Source: Agrobacterium tumefaciens (GTDB lineage Bacteria; Pseudomonadota; Alphaproteobacteria; Rhizobiales; Rhizobiaceae). Taken from it: DNA of 64,000 nt. The translations under genes were made by a program, and so were the position numbers. Location: NCBI GenBank assembly GCA_025560025.1, contig CP048486.1, forward strand, positions 1,361,001 through 1,425,000, given 5' to 3'. Numbering within the stretch: position 1 is the stretch's first letter; every line of letters starts with the position of its first letter. Positions 40,169 through 48,217 of the stretch are shown in pieces. The notes under the pieces are model-generated. The model searched no databases and had not been told where the DNA came from. It was given only the letters and a program-made list of their open reading frames with translations.

Positions 40169-40343
40169 TCTGAAAACCCTGAAAAAGCTGTTGAAGACAG
40201 ACCGTCGGCGGCAGCGTGTCCTCCACCCGCCGCTTTTCATCCTGGCGAGTACAATACCATCGCTGCAAAAATTGCTATGGCCCTATTTTCAGTATAAAAC
40301 AGGCAATACGAACTTTTATTATTCACATTTGGCGTTAAATCAC

Positions 40344-40814
40344 ATGGCAAATAGTCAAAAAACAGACGATCTGGATCACTTCGATCTCAAGATTCTCGAG
40401 GCGCTCAGCGAAGACGGGCGCATGTCGGTCCTGCAACTGTCGAAACGCGTCGGCCTTTCCAAGACGCCTTGCCAGACGCGGCTCAAGCGGCTGGTCGACG
40501 AAGGTTATATTCTCGGCTTCCGCGCCATGCTCAATCCACAGAAACTCGGCGTCGATCACATCGCCTTTGCCGAGGTCAAGCTTTCCGATACGCGTGAAAA
40601 GGCGCTGGAGGAATTCAACGCGGCGGTGCGCAAGATCAAGGAAGTCGAGGAATGTCACATGATCGCCGGCGCCTTCGATTATCTGCTGAAGGTCCGTACC
40701 AGCGATATCCGCAAATATCGAAGAGTGCTCGGTGAAAAAATCTCAAGCCTGCCATCGGTTTCCAACACCTCGACATTCGTGGTGATGCAATCGGTCAAGG
40801 AAACCGGCATCTAA
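40344..40814 (+). CDS. putR: Lrp/AsnC-family regulator, probable activator of putA
   Basis: 156 residues from ATG 40344. It has an N-terminal winged helix (FDLKILEALSEDGRMSVLQLSKRVGLSKTP) and a C-terminal RAM/ACT-like effector domain (HMIAGAFDYLLKVRTSD). It is divergent from putA with 175 bp between starts, an arrangement known for PutR in Agrobacterium, Rhodobacter and relatives, where proline-bound PutR activates putA. A bidirectional terminator separates its end from ecfG. Confidence 0.88.
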   Translation: MANSQKTDDLDHFDLKILEALSEDGRMSVLQLSKRVGLSKTPCQTRLKRLVDEGYILGFRAMLNPQKLGVDHIAFAEVKLSDTREKALEEFNAAVRKIKEVEECHMIAGAFDYLLKVRTSDIRKYRRVLGEKISSLPSVSNTSTFVVMQSVKETGI

Positions 40815-40825
40815 GGAAGCGGGCA

Positions 40826-40858
40826 AAGAAAAACGGGCAGATGCAGGCCTGCCCGTTT
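40826..40858. terminator. Bidirectional terminator between putR and ecfG
   Basis: Arms AAACGGGCAG (40831-40840) and CTGCCCGTTT (40849-40858) with an 8-nt loop; A-run on the left and T-run on the right serve both converging transcripts. Confidence 0.85.
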
Positions 40859-40881
40859 ATTGCCGTCTGCGTTCAGTTCTC

Positions 40882-41451
40882 TCAGCGCGCCGTGGCAGCG
40901 GCGGTGACCGCGCTCATCTGCGCGTCGGGACCGAACTCGTTTTCGTTTTCAATGCCGAGAAGCTCCTGCAGGCGCAGCCTTGCACGGCTGACCCGGCTCT
41001 TGATCGTGCCGACCGGGCAGCCGCAGATTTCGGCGGCTTCCTCGTAGGCAAAACCCGAAGCCCCGATCAGCAGGATCGCTTCGCGCTGATCGTCCGGCAA
41101 TTTCGCAAGGGCGGCGCGGAAATCCTGCAGGTCGACCGATCCGTGCTGTTCAGGAGGCACCGACAGGCGCGAGGTATAGACCCCGTCCGTATCCTGCACT
41201 TCGCGCCCGGACTTGCGGATCTGGCTGTAGAACTCGTTGCGCAGGATCGTCACCAGCCATGCCCGCATGTTGGTGCCAGGCTGATAGCTGTCCTGTTTGG
41301 CCCAGGCCTTCATGATCGTGTCCTGCACGAGATCGTCTGCACGGTCCCTTGAGCGGATAAGCGAAATCGCGAAGGCACGCAGGTTCGGCAGCGCCGCCAG
41401 CATTTCCCGTTTGAAGTTGTATTCTGTCTGCTCCGGCTCTTTCGCCATCAT
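40882..41451 (-). CDS. ecfG: ECF sigma factor of the general stress response (EcfG/RpoE2)
   Basis: 189 residues. Region 2 is visible around LRAFAISLIRSRDRADDLVQDTIMKAW (about residues 24-50) and region 4 around LPDDQREAILLIGASGFAYEEAAEICGCPVGTIKSRVSRARLRL (about residues 117-160). It lacks region 3, as expected. Its ATG overlaps the nepR stop (ATGA). In alphaproteobacteria EcfG is held inactive by NepR until phosphorylated PhyR binds NepR. It recognises GGAAC-N16/17-CGTT promoters, several of which occur in this window, including one ahead of its own operon. Confidence 0.93.
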   Translation of the reverse strand: MMAKEPEQTEYNFKREMLAALPNLRAFAISLIRSRDRADDLVQDTIMKAWAKQDSYQPGTNMRAWLVTILRNEFYSQIRKSGREVQDTDGVYTSRLSVPPEQHGSVDLQDFRAALAKLPDDQREAILLIGASGFAYEEAAEICGCPVGTIKSRVSRARLRLQELLGIENENEFGPDAQMSAVTAAATAR

Positions 41452-41654
41452 TCCTCCGAAGCCTTTATTTTGGCTTTGCTTTCGGCTTCATCGAGTTTTT
41501 CGAGAAGATCGAGGAATTTATCAGGGATGCCTTCATCCTGAACGGCATCGTAAAGCTCCCTGAGCTTGCGGGAAATCACCGCCCGCCCGGAGTGCGGAAC
41601 CTGGGGGGCGGCCGAATTGTCCGGCTGATCTTGGTCCGATTGAAATATGTTCAT
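41448..41654 (-). CDS. nepR: Anti-sigma factor NepR
   Basis: 68 residues starting MNIFQSDQDQ. The upstream in-frame ATG at 41684 is unlikely because it would precede the transcription start implied by the EcfG element at 41687-41711. The core KLRELYDAVQDEGIPDKFLDLLEKLDEAE, here given only as KLRELYDAV and IPDKFLDLL, is the two-helix NepR signature that binds EcfG or the PhyR sigma-like domain. The N-terminal ~30 residues are polar and probably disordered. It is co-transcribed with ecfG. Confidence 0.92.
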   Translation of the reverse strand: MNIFQSDQDQPDNSAAPQVPHSGRAVISRKLRELYDAVQDEGIPDKFLDLLEKLDEAESKAKIKASEE

Positions 41655-41686
41655 AACGTCCGGTATTCCTTTTGTGTCGAGCAAAG

Positions 41687-41711
41687 AATGCGTGATGAAA
41701 AAAATAGTTCC
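41687..41711 (-). promoter_or_regulatory. EcfG-type promoter for nepR-ecfG (autoregulatory)
   Basis: Minus strand: GGAAC (41707-41711), 16 bp, CATT (41687-41690), one mismatch in the -10. Its -35 is one arm of the palindrome shared with the phyR promoter. Confidence 0.65.
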
Positions 41712-41719
41712 GACGCTTC

Positions 41720-41745
41720 GGAACTTTTTTTGCGATGCGCACGTT
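41720..41745 (+). promoter_or_regulatory. EcfG-type promoter for phyR
   Basis: GGAAC (41720-41724), 17 bp, CGTT (41742-41745), exact consensus. The -35 elements of this and the nepR promoter are the two arms of a perfect palindrome, AGTTCCGA (41706-41713) and TCGGAACT (41718-41725). Confidence 0.85.
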
Positions 41746-41791
41746 GCTATCTTGGGTTTGCGTTGCAGGCCGCATGAAAGGGGAGAATTCC

Positions 41792-42586
41792 ATGTCAGTT
41801 TCTACACGCATCGCACCGCACCTGCCATATCTGCGCAGGTTCGCGCGTGCCGTTTGCGGCTCACAATCCACGGGCGATGCCTATGTTGCGGCAACACTCG
41901 AAGCTCTGATTGCCGATATCAGCATCTTCCCGCAGACAAGCAGCGATCGGGCTTCGCTCTATCAATTGTTCGTATCGATCTTTAGTTCCGTCACGATCAA
42001 TATTAAGGCTGACGAAAACCTGTCGGGATGGGAAAAACGCGCCTCTGCGAACCTCTCCGCCGTCCCGCCTCTCGCCCGTCAGGCTTTCCTTCTGACCACG
42101 GTCGAGGAGTTCACGCCTTCGGAAGCAGCAGAGGTTCTGAAAGTGTCCGAAGAACGCGTCGGCCAGTTGATCGACGAGGCGGCCTCGGAAATCGCGCGTC
42201 AGGTGGCGACCGATATCATGATTATCGAGGATGAACCTCTGATCGCCATGGATATCGAGCAGATGGTCACCGATCTCGGCCACCGCGTCACGGGCATTGC
42301 CCGCACGCATACCGAGGCGCTCGACCTCTTCCATCGCACCCAGCCGAAGATGATCCTTGCCGACATCCAGCTTGCCGATGGCAGTTCCGGCCTCGATGCA
42401 ATGAAGGACATCCTCCAGATGACGTCCCTGCCGGTGATTTTCATTACGGCTTTTCCGGAGCGACTTCTGACGGGTGAACGTCCTGAACCGACTTTCCTTG
42501 TTACCAAGCCGTTTAACCCGGATATGGTGAAAGCGCTTATCAGCCAGGCTCTGTTTTTCAACGAAAGCTCTCGCGTCGCGGCGTGA
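41792..42586 (+). CDS. phyR: General stress response anti-anti-sigma response regulator PhyR
   Basis: 264 residues from ATG 41792 (GGGGAG upstream), the standard PhyR length. The N-terminal ~130 residues mimic sigma regions 2 and 4 (LPPLARQAFLLTTVEEFTPSEAAEVL-like) and lack DNA-binding determinants. The C-terminal receiver begins IMIIEDEPLIAMDIEQM, with the acidic pair, and has the phosphoacceptor Asp in LADIQLADG at about residue 191 and the conserved Lys in VTKPFNPD. When phosphorylated it sequesters NepR and releases EcfG. It diverges from nepR-ecfG. Confidence 0.95.
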   Translation: MSVSTRIAPHLPYLRRFARAVCGSQSTGDAYVAATLEALIADISIFPQTSSDRASLYQLFVSIFSSVTINIKADENLSGWEKRASANLSAVPPLARQAFLLTTVEEFTPSEAAEVLKVSEERVGQLIDEAASEIARQVATDIMIIEDEPLIAMDIEQMVTDLGHRVTGIARTHTEALDLFHRTQPKMILADIQLADGSSGLDAMKDILQMTSLPVIFITAFPERLLTGERPEPTFLVTKPFNPDMVKALISQALFFNESSRVAA

Positions 42587-42612
42587 AGTTTGCCGAAACC
42601 GCGGATGAACTG

Positions 42613-42637
42613 GGAACCAGTGGGGTTCCCGGGCGTT
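42613..42637 (+). promoter_or_regulatory. EcfG-type promoter for the phyR-adjacent histidine kinase
   Basis: GGAAC (42613-42617), 16 bp, CGTT (42634-42637), exact consensus, located between the phyR stop and the kinase start inferred at 42688. Confidence 0.8.
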
Positions 42638-42687
42638 GGCGGTTACGGTCGTGGGACTTTCCCACGGCTTTCTGCAAGGAGACGAAT

Positions 42688-43671
42688 TTGCATCGGCTGG
42701 CATGGCATAACGCGGAAAGGAACGAGAGTGAGCTTCACGATTCGCTCGTCCTTGCGTTGCTCGATTCGGGTGAAACAGTCATGCTGCAGGACTGGAACCG
42801 CGATTACATATTCGTGGCCAACCTGCCGGATGTCTGGCGTTTGCCGGCAGATTCCCATCCAACTGATGAGAATCTGTTCGGCGACGATCTCTCCGCGCGG
42901 CTTGCCGAACTTAAAAAGGATATGAATGCCGCGGGTAGCCGGGGCATGCTGGAAGTGAATGCCGGAAACGACCGGGTCTTCCAGTTTCAGGTCTATTCCA
43001 CCTTCAACCAGTCGAACCAGACGGTGCTGAAAACCACCATAAGGGAGGTAACGGCGGAAAGGCGGCGCGAGCAGCTTTTGCGCTCGCTGCTGCGTGAAGT
43101 CAGCCACCGTTCCAAGAATCTCCTGGCGATCATCCAGAGTCTTGCGGGCCAGACGGCCCGTTTCAGCCTCACCAAGGATGATTTTCTGCGCAAATTCCGG
43201 GGACGGTTGCATGCCCTTGCCCAAAGTCAGGATCTCATCACGGATTCCGACTGGAGGGGCGCGCGCATATTCGAGCTTCTTCGTCAGCAGTTTGACCTTT
43301 ATGTGCCGGAATATCCGAACCTCATCCACATGGAGGGGGAAAACCTGCTGCTCAATCCGAATGGCGCGCTCTATATCGGGCTCGCCTTCCATGAGCTGGT
43401 GGTCAATACGGTCAGCCATAGCGGCAATCTTGCCTATCATCCGCCGATATCGCTGCAATGTCGCCAGGAAGATGATTCCTACATCGTTGAATGGATAGAG
43501 CCGATCAAGCCGTCGAAAGAGCCGGCGGAGACCCGGCGCGGCAGCTTCGGCAGCGTTGTGCTTGAAAAGGTGGTTCCATCCGCACTGGGCGGAAGCGCCG
43601 AATACCAGCTGACACGGGAACGGATCGTATACCGGCTGAAATTTCCCACTGGCGACAGCGCAGACTCTTGA
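42688..43671 (+). CDS. Sensor histidine kinase of the HWE/HisKA_2 group adjacent to phyR
   Basis: 327 residues if the TTG at 42688 starts translation; it has AAGGAG at the ideal 6-bp spacing and follows an EcfG promoter. A GTG at 42583 overlapping phyR would give 362 residues but lies before that promoter. The N-terminal ~115 residues look like a PAS-type sensor domain (QDWNRDYIFVANLPDVW). The phosphoacceptor His is in VSHRSKNLL (about residue 140). ATP-binding elements are HELVVNTVSH and WIEPI. No membrane span is seen, so it is cytosolic. It probably phosphorylates PhyR or modulates its state, like RsiC in Sinorhizobium. Confidence 0.88.
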   Translation: MHRLAWHNAERNESELHDSLVLALLDSGETVMLQDWNRDYIFVANLPDVWRLPADSHPTDENLFGDDLSARLAELKKDMNAAGSRGMLEVNAGNDRVFQFQVYSTFNQSNQTVLKTTIREVTAERRREQLLRSLLREVSHRSKNLLAIIQSLAGQTARFSLTKDDFLRKFRGRLHALAQSQDLITDSDWRGARIFELLRQQFDLYVPEYPNLIHMEGENLLLNPNGALYIGLAFHELVVNTVSHSGNLAYHPPISLQCRQEDDSYIVEWIEPIKPSKEPAETRRGSFGSVVLEKVVPSALGGSAEYQLTRERIVYRLKFPTGDSADS

Positions 43672-43740
43672 GATAATTGCCGGATGTGCGGGTCAGGCCT
43701 GGCAGGTATGACCCGGCTTCGATCTTGCGGAAAGCGCAAT

Positions 43741-43778
43741 AAAAAAGCACGGCTCGTATGAGAGCCGTGCTATTTTTA
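43741..43778. terminator. Bidirectional terminator between the two kinase genes
   Basis: Arms AGCACGGCTC (43746-43755) and GAGCCGTGCT (43762-43771), 6-nt loop, A-run left and T-run right. A second, weaker inverted repeat (CAGGTTT ... AAACCTG) follows at 43782-43804. The rest of the 286-bp gap holds no gene. Confidence 0.85.
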
Positions 43779-43957
43779 TAACAGGTTTTCAGGGGCGAAA
43801 CCTGTTTATTTTCAGCCAAGCTTCAGGCGGGGACGGGGGAATTGCTTGGCCTGCAGTAAGAATGCCTGTGGCTGGATTCGGTTCCCCTCAAATCTATTTT
43901 TTTTGACAGAGGCCAAATTCACCTGCCGTTTACACCGGCACATGGGTCCTGAGACCC

Positions 43958-45676
43958 TTAGTGCGCCGGTTCGGACCGCCTCGGAATGAAGTAGCGCATT
44001 GGTGCTTCGAGCGACCATTCGAAACCGGTTTCGCGATATTCCGTTGTCACCTGTCCGCCAAACGCGCCTTCGGCGTGCCGTTTGATGACGGTGGTGCCAA
44101 AACCCTTGCGGGTCGGCTCCGTTGCCGGCGGGCCACCCGTCTCGGTCCAGATGAGATGGATCATCTGCCTTCCGTCTTTTTCAAGCGTCTTCCAGCTCAG
44201 GGTGATCTTTCCCAAGGGAACCGACAGCGATCCATATTTGATGGAGTTCGTCGTCAGCTCATGCACCACAAGGCCAAAATTCTGTGCCGCTTCGGGAGAA
44301 AGCATGAAATCTTCTCCCGAAAGCGCGAAACGCTCGGAAACCGTACCGAAAACGTCGAGATGGGTCTCTATCAGCTTGCGGATAGGCAGGCCCTGCCACT
44401 GAACTTCCGCCAAGGCCCGGATCGACATTCCCAGACCGCGCAGACGGTGATCCACCTCTTTCTGGAATTCCGGGATGCTTTTATTCTCCCGTCCCAGCTG
44501 CCGGATCATCGCCTGAACCAGCGTCAGAATGTTCTTGGAGCGGTGAACGAGTTCGTGCAGCAGCAATTGCAGCCGCTCCTCCGACTGGCTTCTGTCGAAG
44601 GAGGCGTTGGAGAGCGCAATGGCAACCTGGTTGGCCTCCTTGATCTTGGTATCGACGGGGGCCACGATCTCGCCTTCACCGATGCGCTCGGCCATATGGG
44701 TCAGGTCGCGAATGGACATGCGCAATTGCCGGCCGACCAGATAGGCGCCGCCGATGGCGATCAATACGAGCATCAGGCTGCCGATCATCATCTGCCGCCA
44801 GGTATCCACCAGCGCCGCCTGGCTTGCAGCAAGCGGCCCCCACATCACGATCTTCCATTGCCAGCCCGGTAATTGCGCATAGGCGTAGAGATTGCCCTTG
44901 CCGTCGAAAAAATTGCCGCTAAAGGCCTGCATTTCCGAAAGGACGGCGGGGGTGACGAATGGCTTGCCCACCTCTGCCTCAACCTGTGAACTGGAAACAA
45001 CAACGCGATTTGTACCGTCGATGATGGCGACCGCCCAGTTGCGCGGCAGGTTTTCGGTGGGAATGAGCCGGCTGAGGTCGCTGGCGTTCTGCGTCAGGAT
45101 CAGGGCGTCTCCGGCCGAACCCAGATCCGGGTTGAGCGGCATCGTAACGTTGAATACCCATTCCTTGCTGGTTGCGCCGAAAAACATGTCCGAGACGGTG
45201 ATGCGGCGGGATTCGATCGCCTTTTCGAGATTGGCCTCGGCCGGCACCTTGCCCAGTGGCTGGCCATAGGGCACGCGCGTATTGAGGCGCTGCTGGCCGT
45301 CCTTGGTGGCGAGAATGGCGAAAAGTCCTTCCCGCTTCAGACTTTCGGCAACACGTCCCTGAAAGGCGGAAAGATTGCCGCTTTCAAGCTCCGGGAATTG
45401 CGACAGCAGGTTGAGTGAGGTGGCGATTTCCTGCAGGCGGCGATCGATATTACGGCTGACGACCCGCGCGTCCTCAATGGTCTCGCGCTGCAGGTCATCG
45501 CGTTTTTCGGCTTCGAGGCGCAGCATCAGATAGCCGCCGAAAAGAATGAGCGGCAGTGTAATGACGGTTGCCATCACCACCAGATAGGTGCCGATGGAGG
45601 CGGTCGGAAAAAAATTCGCGCTGCGCCGACGCAAAGCCGAGATCATGTCTTTCAGTTCTTTGCCGGATTGAGGCAT
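43958..45676 (-). CDS. Membrane sensor histidine kinase of the HWE family with periplasmic Cache-like domain
   Basis: 572 residues; GGAG is 6 bp ahead of the ATG. Two membrane spans (about residues 29-52 and 295-315) enclose a ~240-residue periplasmic domain of Cache type. A HAMP-like linker follows (RDLTHMAERIGEGEI). The phosphoacceptor is LVHRSKNILTLVQA, His at about residue 378. The N-box HELTTNSIKYGS and the HWE-type WTETGGP...GFGTTVIKR region complete the kinase. There is no receiver partner nearby except PhyR, which makes it a candidate input kinase of the general stress response. Confidence 0.9.
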   Translation of the reverse strand: MPQSGKELKDMISALRRRSANFFPTASIGTYLVVMATVITLPLILFGGYLMLRLEAEKRDDLQRETIEDARVVSRNIDRRLQEIATSLNLLSQFPELESGNLSAFQGRVAESLKREGLFAILATKDGQQRLNTRVPYGQPLGKVPAEANLEKAIESRRITVSDMFFGATSKEWVFNVTMPLNPDLGSAGDALILTQNASDLSRLIPTENLPRNWAVAIIDGTNRVVVSSSQVEAEVGKPFVTPAVLSEMQAFSGNFFDGKGNLYAYAQLPGWQWKIVMWGPLAASQAALVDTWRQMMIGSLMLVLIAIGGAYLVGRQLRMSIRDLTHMAERIGEGEIVAPVDTKIKEANQVAIALSNASFDRSQSEERLQLLLHELVHRSKNILTLVQAMIRQLGRENKSIPEFQKEVDHRLRGLGMSIRALAEVQWQGLPIRKLIETHLDVFGTVSERFALSGEDFMLSPEAAQNFGLVVHELTTNSIKYGSLSVPLGKITLSWKTLEKDGRQMIHLIWTETGGPPATEPTRKGFGTTVIKRHAEGAFGGQVTTEYRETGFEWSLEAPMRYFIPRRSEPAH

Positions 45677-45806
45677 ACAAAAACTCCGGCAGTTACGTCC
45701 TTGTTACGTCAGGGATAATACCGTGCCAGTCCCCTTTAGCAATGCCTGATTTTTACCCTCGGTTGTCGCGACACGCCCCAATTGCGTCGGTGTGATTGAA
45801 AAAATC

Positions 45807-45832
45807 GGAACTATTTCAACGATCAACCCGTT
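45807..45832 (+). promoter_or_regulatory. EcfG-type promoter for the PRC-barrel gene
   Basis: GGAAC (45807-45811), 17 bp, CGTT (45829-45832), exact consensus; about 80 bp before the start at 45914. Confidence 0.8.
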
Positions 45833-45913
45833 TGCAAAACGAACCGGCCAAGCAGCGGAAGCAAAACTCGTTACCGCCGGGCCAGTTGAGAACGATGAAA
45901 GGAAGGTACGAAA

Positions 45914-46489
45914 ATGGCAAAGAAACTGAACATACTCGTCACCGCCGCCCTGATGGGCACGACGGCTTTCGCGCCGCTTGCCATCGCTCAGGGCACCGCC
46001 CAGCCTGCACCGGCAAGCCCGAGCGCGCAGACCGAGCCGGCAACGCCGCCTGCTACCCCCATGGCGCCTACGGCTCCTGCGGCCAATGACAGTGCGGCAG
46101 CAACGACGGGCGGCGCCTACATCACCGAGCAGGGTGAAACGCAGATCAGCGCCAATGATTATATCGGCAAATCGGTCTACACCGCCGCCGATGAAAGCAT
46201 CGGCAATGTCACCAACCTCATCATGGAGCAGGATGGCGGCCTCGTTGCAGCCGTGATCGGCGTCGGCGGCTTCCTCGGCATCGGTGCCAAGGATGTGGCC
46301 GTTCCCATGGACAAGGTGACAATGACGCGTAACGCGCAGGATGGCACGATCCGTCTGACGACGACGGAGACGGCGGAAACGCTGAAGGCGGCACCGGAAT
46401 TCAAGACGCTGGAACAGAAGGCCAGCGAAAAGAATGCGGCAACGCCGGCTGCACCTGACAGCACGACTACTTCCGCTACAAAGCCTTAA
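45914..46489 (+). CDS. Secreted PRC-barrel domain protein
   Basis: 191 residues. A signal peptide ends near APLAIAQG. A long Pro/Ala/Thr-rich linker (about residues 30-65) leads to a PRC-barrel domain (ISANDYIGKSVYTAADESIGNVTNLIM onward, about residues 78-155), then a low-complexity Ala/Thr tail. PRC-barrel proteins in rhizobia are often periplasmic and stress-induced, with no defined biochemical role. It is monocistronic between its EcfG promoter and a strong terminator. Confidence 0.85.
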   Translation: MAKKLNILVTAALMGTTAFAPLAIAQGTAQPAPASPSAQTEPATPPATPMAPTAPAANDSAAATTGGAYITEQGETQISANDYIGKSVYTAADESIGNVTNLIMEQDGGLVAAVIGVGGFLGIGAKDVAVPMDKVTMTRNAQDGTIRLTTTETAETLKAAPEFKTLEQKASEKNAATPAAPDSTTTSATKP

Positions 46490-46545
46490 TCCCATACCTG
46501 GGAGGCAGGAGTGGGACTGGCTGACAGTAGCCGTCTCGCGAGAGG

Positions 46546-46574
46546 CACCGGCCAGAAGGCCGGTGTCTTTTTTT
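46546..46574 (+). terminator. Terminator after the PRC-barrel gene
   Basis: Arms CACCGGCC and GGCCGGTG with an AGAA loop, followed by TCTTTTTTT. Rightward only. Confidence 0.9.
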
Positions 46575-46594
46575 GCAGGTAACGATTGGCCCGC

Positions 46595-47578
46595 TCAGTC
46601 CCCGGCGTTGCGCGAGGAATGCCAGGCCCAGGCGGATTTGATGATGTCGGCCAGTGAATAACGCGGTTCCCAGCCGAGAACAGCCTTTGCCTTGTCATTA
46701 TTGGCGACAAGGGTGGTGGAATCGCCATCGCGGCGGTCTGTATATTCAACCGGGAAGGGGCGGCCGGACACTTCAGAAATCGCCGCCAGCAATTCCTTCA
46801 CCGTCGTGCCGGTGCCGGTGCCGAGGTTGAGTTCGACGGTTTCACCGCCCGCCAGCAGATAATCCACCGCCCGCACATGGGCGTCGGCCAGATCGAGAAT
46901 GTGGATATAGTCGCGCACGCAGGTGCCGTCACGGGTGTCGTAATCCGTGCCGAATACCTTGAAGCCCTGACGCCGGCCGAGTGCCGCTTCGATGGCAAGC
47001 GGAATCGCATGGGTTTCCGGCTTGTGCCATTCGCCGATGCGGCCTTCGAAATCGGCGCCCGCGGCATTGAAATAGCGCAGCATCACCGAGCGCAGCCCCT
47101 TATAGGTGCTGTAATCCTTCAAAGCCTGCTCAACCACCCATTTGGTGCGGCCATAGGGGTTGATCGGCGCCTGCCGGTGCGTCTCGTCGATCGGCACCTG
47201 TTCCGGCAACCCATAGGTGGCGCAGGTGGAGGAGAAAACAAAGGCCGTGACGCCGGCATCGATGGCGGCCGAGAGAAGGTTGAGCGAGCCGATGACGTTG
47301 TTGTCGTAGAAGGCAACCGGCTGTTTCACCGATTCGCCGACTTCGATCAGTGCTGCAAAATGCAGGACGGCTTCCGGCTGGTGTTTGGCAAAGACTTCGT
47401 CCAATCGCGCCCGATCGCGAATATCGCCCTGTTCAAAGGGTCCCCACCGGACAAATTCCTCATGCCCATTGGACAGATTGTCGAAAACGACCGGTTCATA
47501 CCCTCTTTCGGATAAAAGAAGGCAGGTATGCGAACCAATATAGCCGGCACCGCCGACGACAAGGACTTTCTTCTTCAT
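46595..47578 (-). CDS. galE: UDP-glucose 4-epimerase
   Basis: 327 residues from ATG 47578; a TTG immediately upstream is in frame but unlikely. NAD-binding motif VVGGAGYIGSHTCLLL, catalytic Ser/Tyr/Lys region ATYGLPEQVPIDE...NPYGRTKWVVEQ (about residues 123-150), and the GalE-specific RYFNAAGA and VRDYIHILDLADAH. It interconverts UDP-glucose and UDP-galactose for exopolysaccharide and LPS; the rhizobial orthologue is exoB. It appears monocistronic. Confidence 0.93.
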   Translation of the reverse strand: MKKKVLVVGGAGYIGSHTCLLLSERGYEPVVFDNLSNGHEEFVRWGPFEQGDIRDRARLDEVFAKHQPEAVLHFAALIEVGESVKQPVAFYDNNVIGSLNLLSAAIDAGVTAFVFSSTCATYGLPEQVPIDETHRQAPINPYGRTKWVVEQALKDYSTYKGLRSVMLRYFNAAGADFEGRIGEWHKPETHAIPLAIEAALGRRQGFKVFGTDYDTRDGTCVRDYIHILDLADAHVRAVDYLLAGGETVELNLGTGTGTTVKELLAAISEVSGRPFPVEYTDRRDGDSTTLVANNDKAKAVLGWEPRYSLADIIKSAWAWHSSRNAGD

Positions 47579-47692
47579 CAATCGCCTTTCAGAAAAAACA
47601 CGCGGACGCGCCGAGACTGTATGTCACTTTGTTCAAATAAGGGCGGCCTGGCAGCAAGCGCTAACAACCAATCTATCCATCGCGGGTAACAT

Positions 47693-47727
47693 AAAAAAAA
47701 CTGCGCATCCATGGTTAGGATGCGCAG
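47693..47727 (-). terminator. Leftward terminator after the Holin-X-like gene
   Basis: Arms CTGCGCATCC (47701-47710) and GGATGCGCAG (47718-47727) with a run of eight A on the left, which reads as a T-run for leftward transcription. Confidence 0.88.
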
Positions 47728-47773
47728 CAACTAATGAGAGCTTGACGAAGAGTCGAAACGCGCCCGAAGGTGT

Positions 47774-48208
47774 CTATTTCTTTTTCCGCGTATTGGCCCT
47801 CGTTGCCAGAAAACCGGCGGCCATGGCGACGGCAAGCGTCGCATAGGGCCGCGCCTGGATCGCCAGCGTCAGCAGCGATTGCAGGGCCAGGGGTGCTGCG
47901 GTTAGGGGCGCAGCCGTCAAAGGCGCGACGGGCCGCGCCGCGTAGGCTCTGGGACGTTTGACGATTGCCAATGCCACCAGCATGATGACACCGAGCAGGA
48001 AGGCTGTGCCGGCGACGACGAGCGCGGCAGGACCGGCACCGACATGCCGGGCAAGGTAGATCGACCCCGCAACCACGGCGGCGACAAAAGCGATCAGAAA
48101 GAAGACACCGGTCAGCACCCACAGGATGATGGTGGCGCGCAGACGCCGGGTGACGACGCGTCCTTCGCGCTGGGTGTCTCCCAGATAGACCAGCAATGCC
48201 TCAAGCAT
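47774..48208 (-). CDS. Phage-holin-family (Holin-X/DUF1469-like) membrane protein
   Basis: 144 residues. Two adjacent membrane spans occupy about residues 28-80, and a third hydrophobic stretch lies near the C-terminus before a basic end (TRANTRKKK). A repeated APLTA motif lies between. Such proteins are named after actinobacterial holins but are common chromosomal genes next to DUF883 proteins. There is no phage context here. It follows the DUF883 gene by 9 bp and probably shares its EcfG promoter. Confidence 0.75.
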   Translation of the reverse strand: MLEALLVYLGDTQREGRVVTRRLRATIILWVLTGVFFLIAFVAAVVAGSIYLARHVGAGPAALVVAGTAFLLGVIMLVALAIVKRPRAYAARPVAPLTAAPLTAAPLALQSLLTLAIQARPYATLAVAMAAGFLATRANTRKKK

Positions 48209-48217
48209 GATGCGGCC

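Noticed and set aside
47774..48208. Phage lysis gene or prophage remnant suggested by the holin-like family name
   Set aside because: No other phage genes, attachment repeats or endolysin nearby; the pair with DUF883 and the EcfG promoter indicate a chromosomal stress gene.
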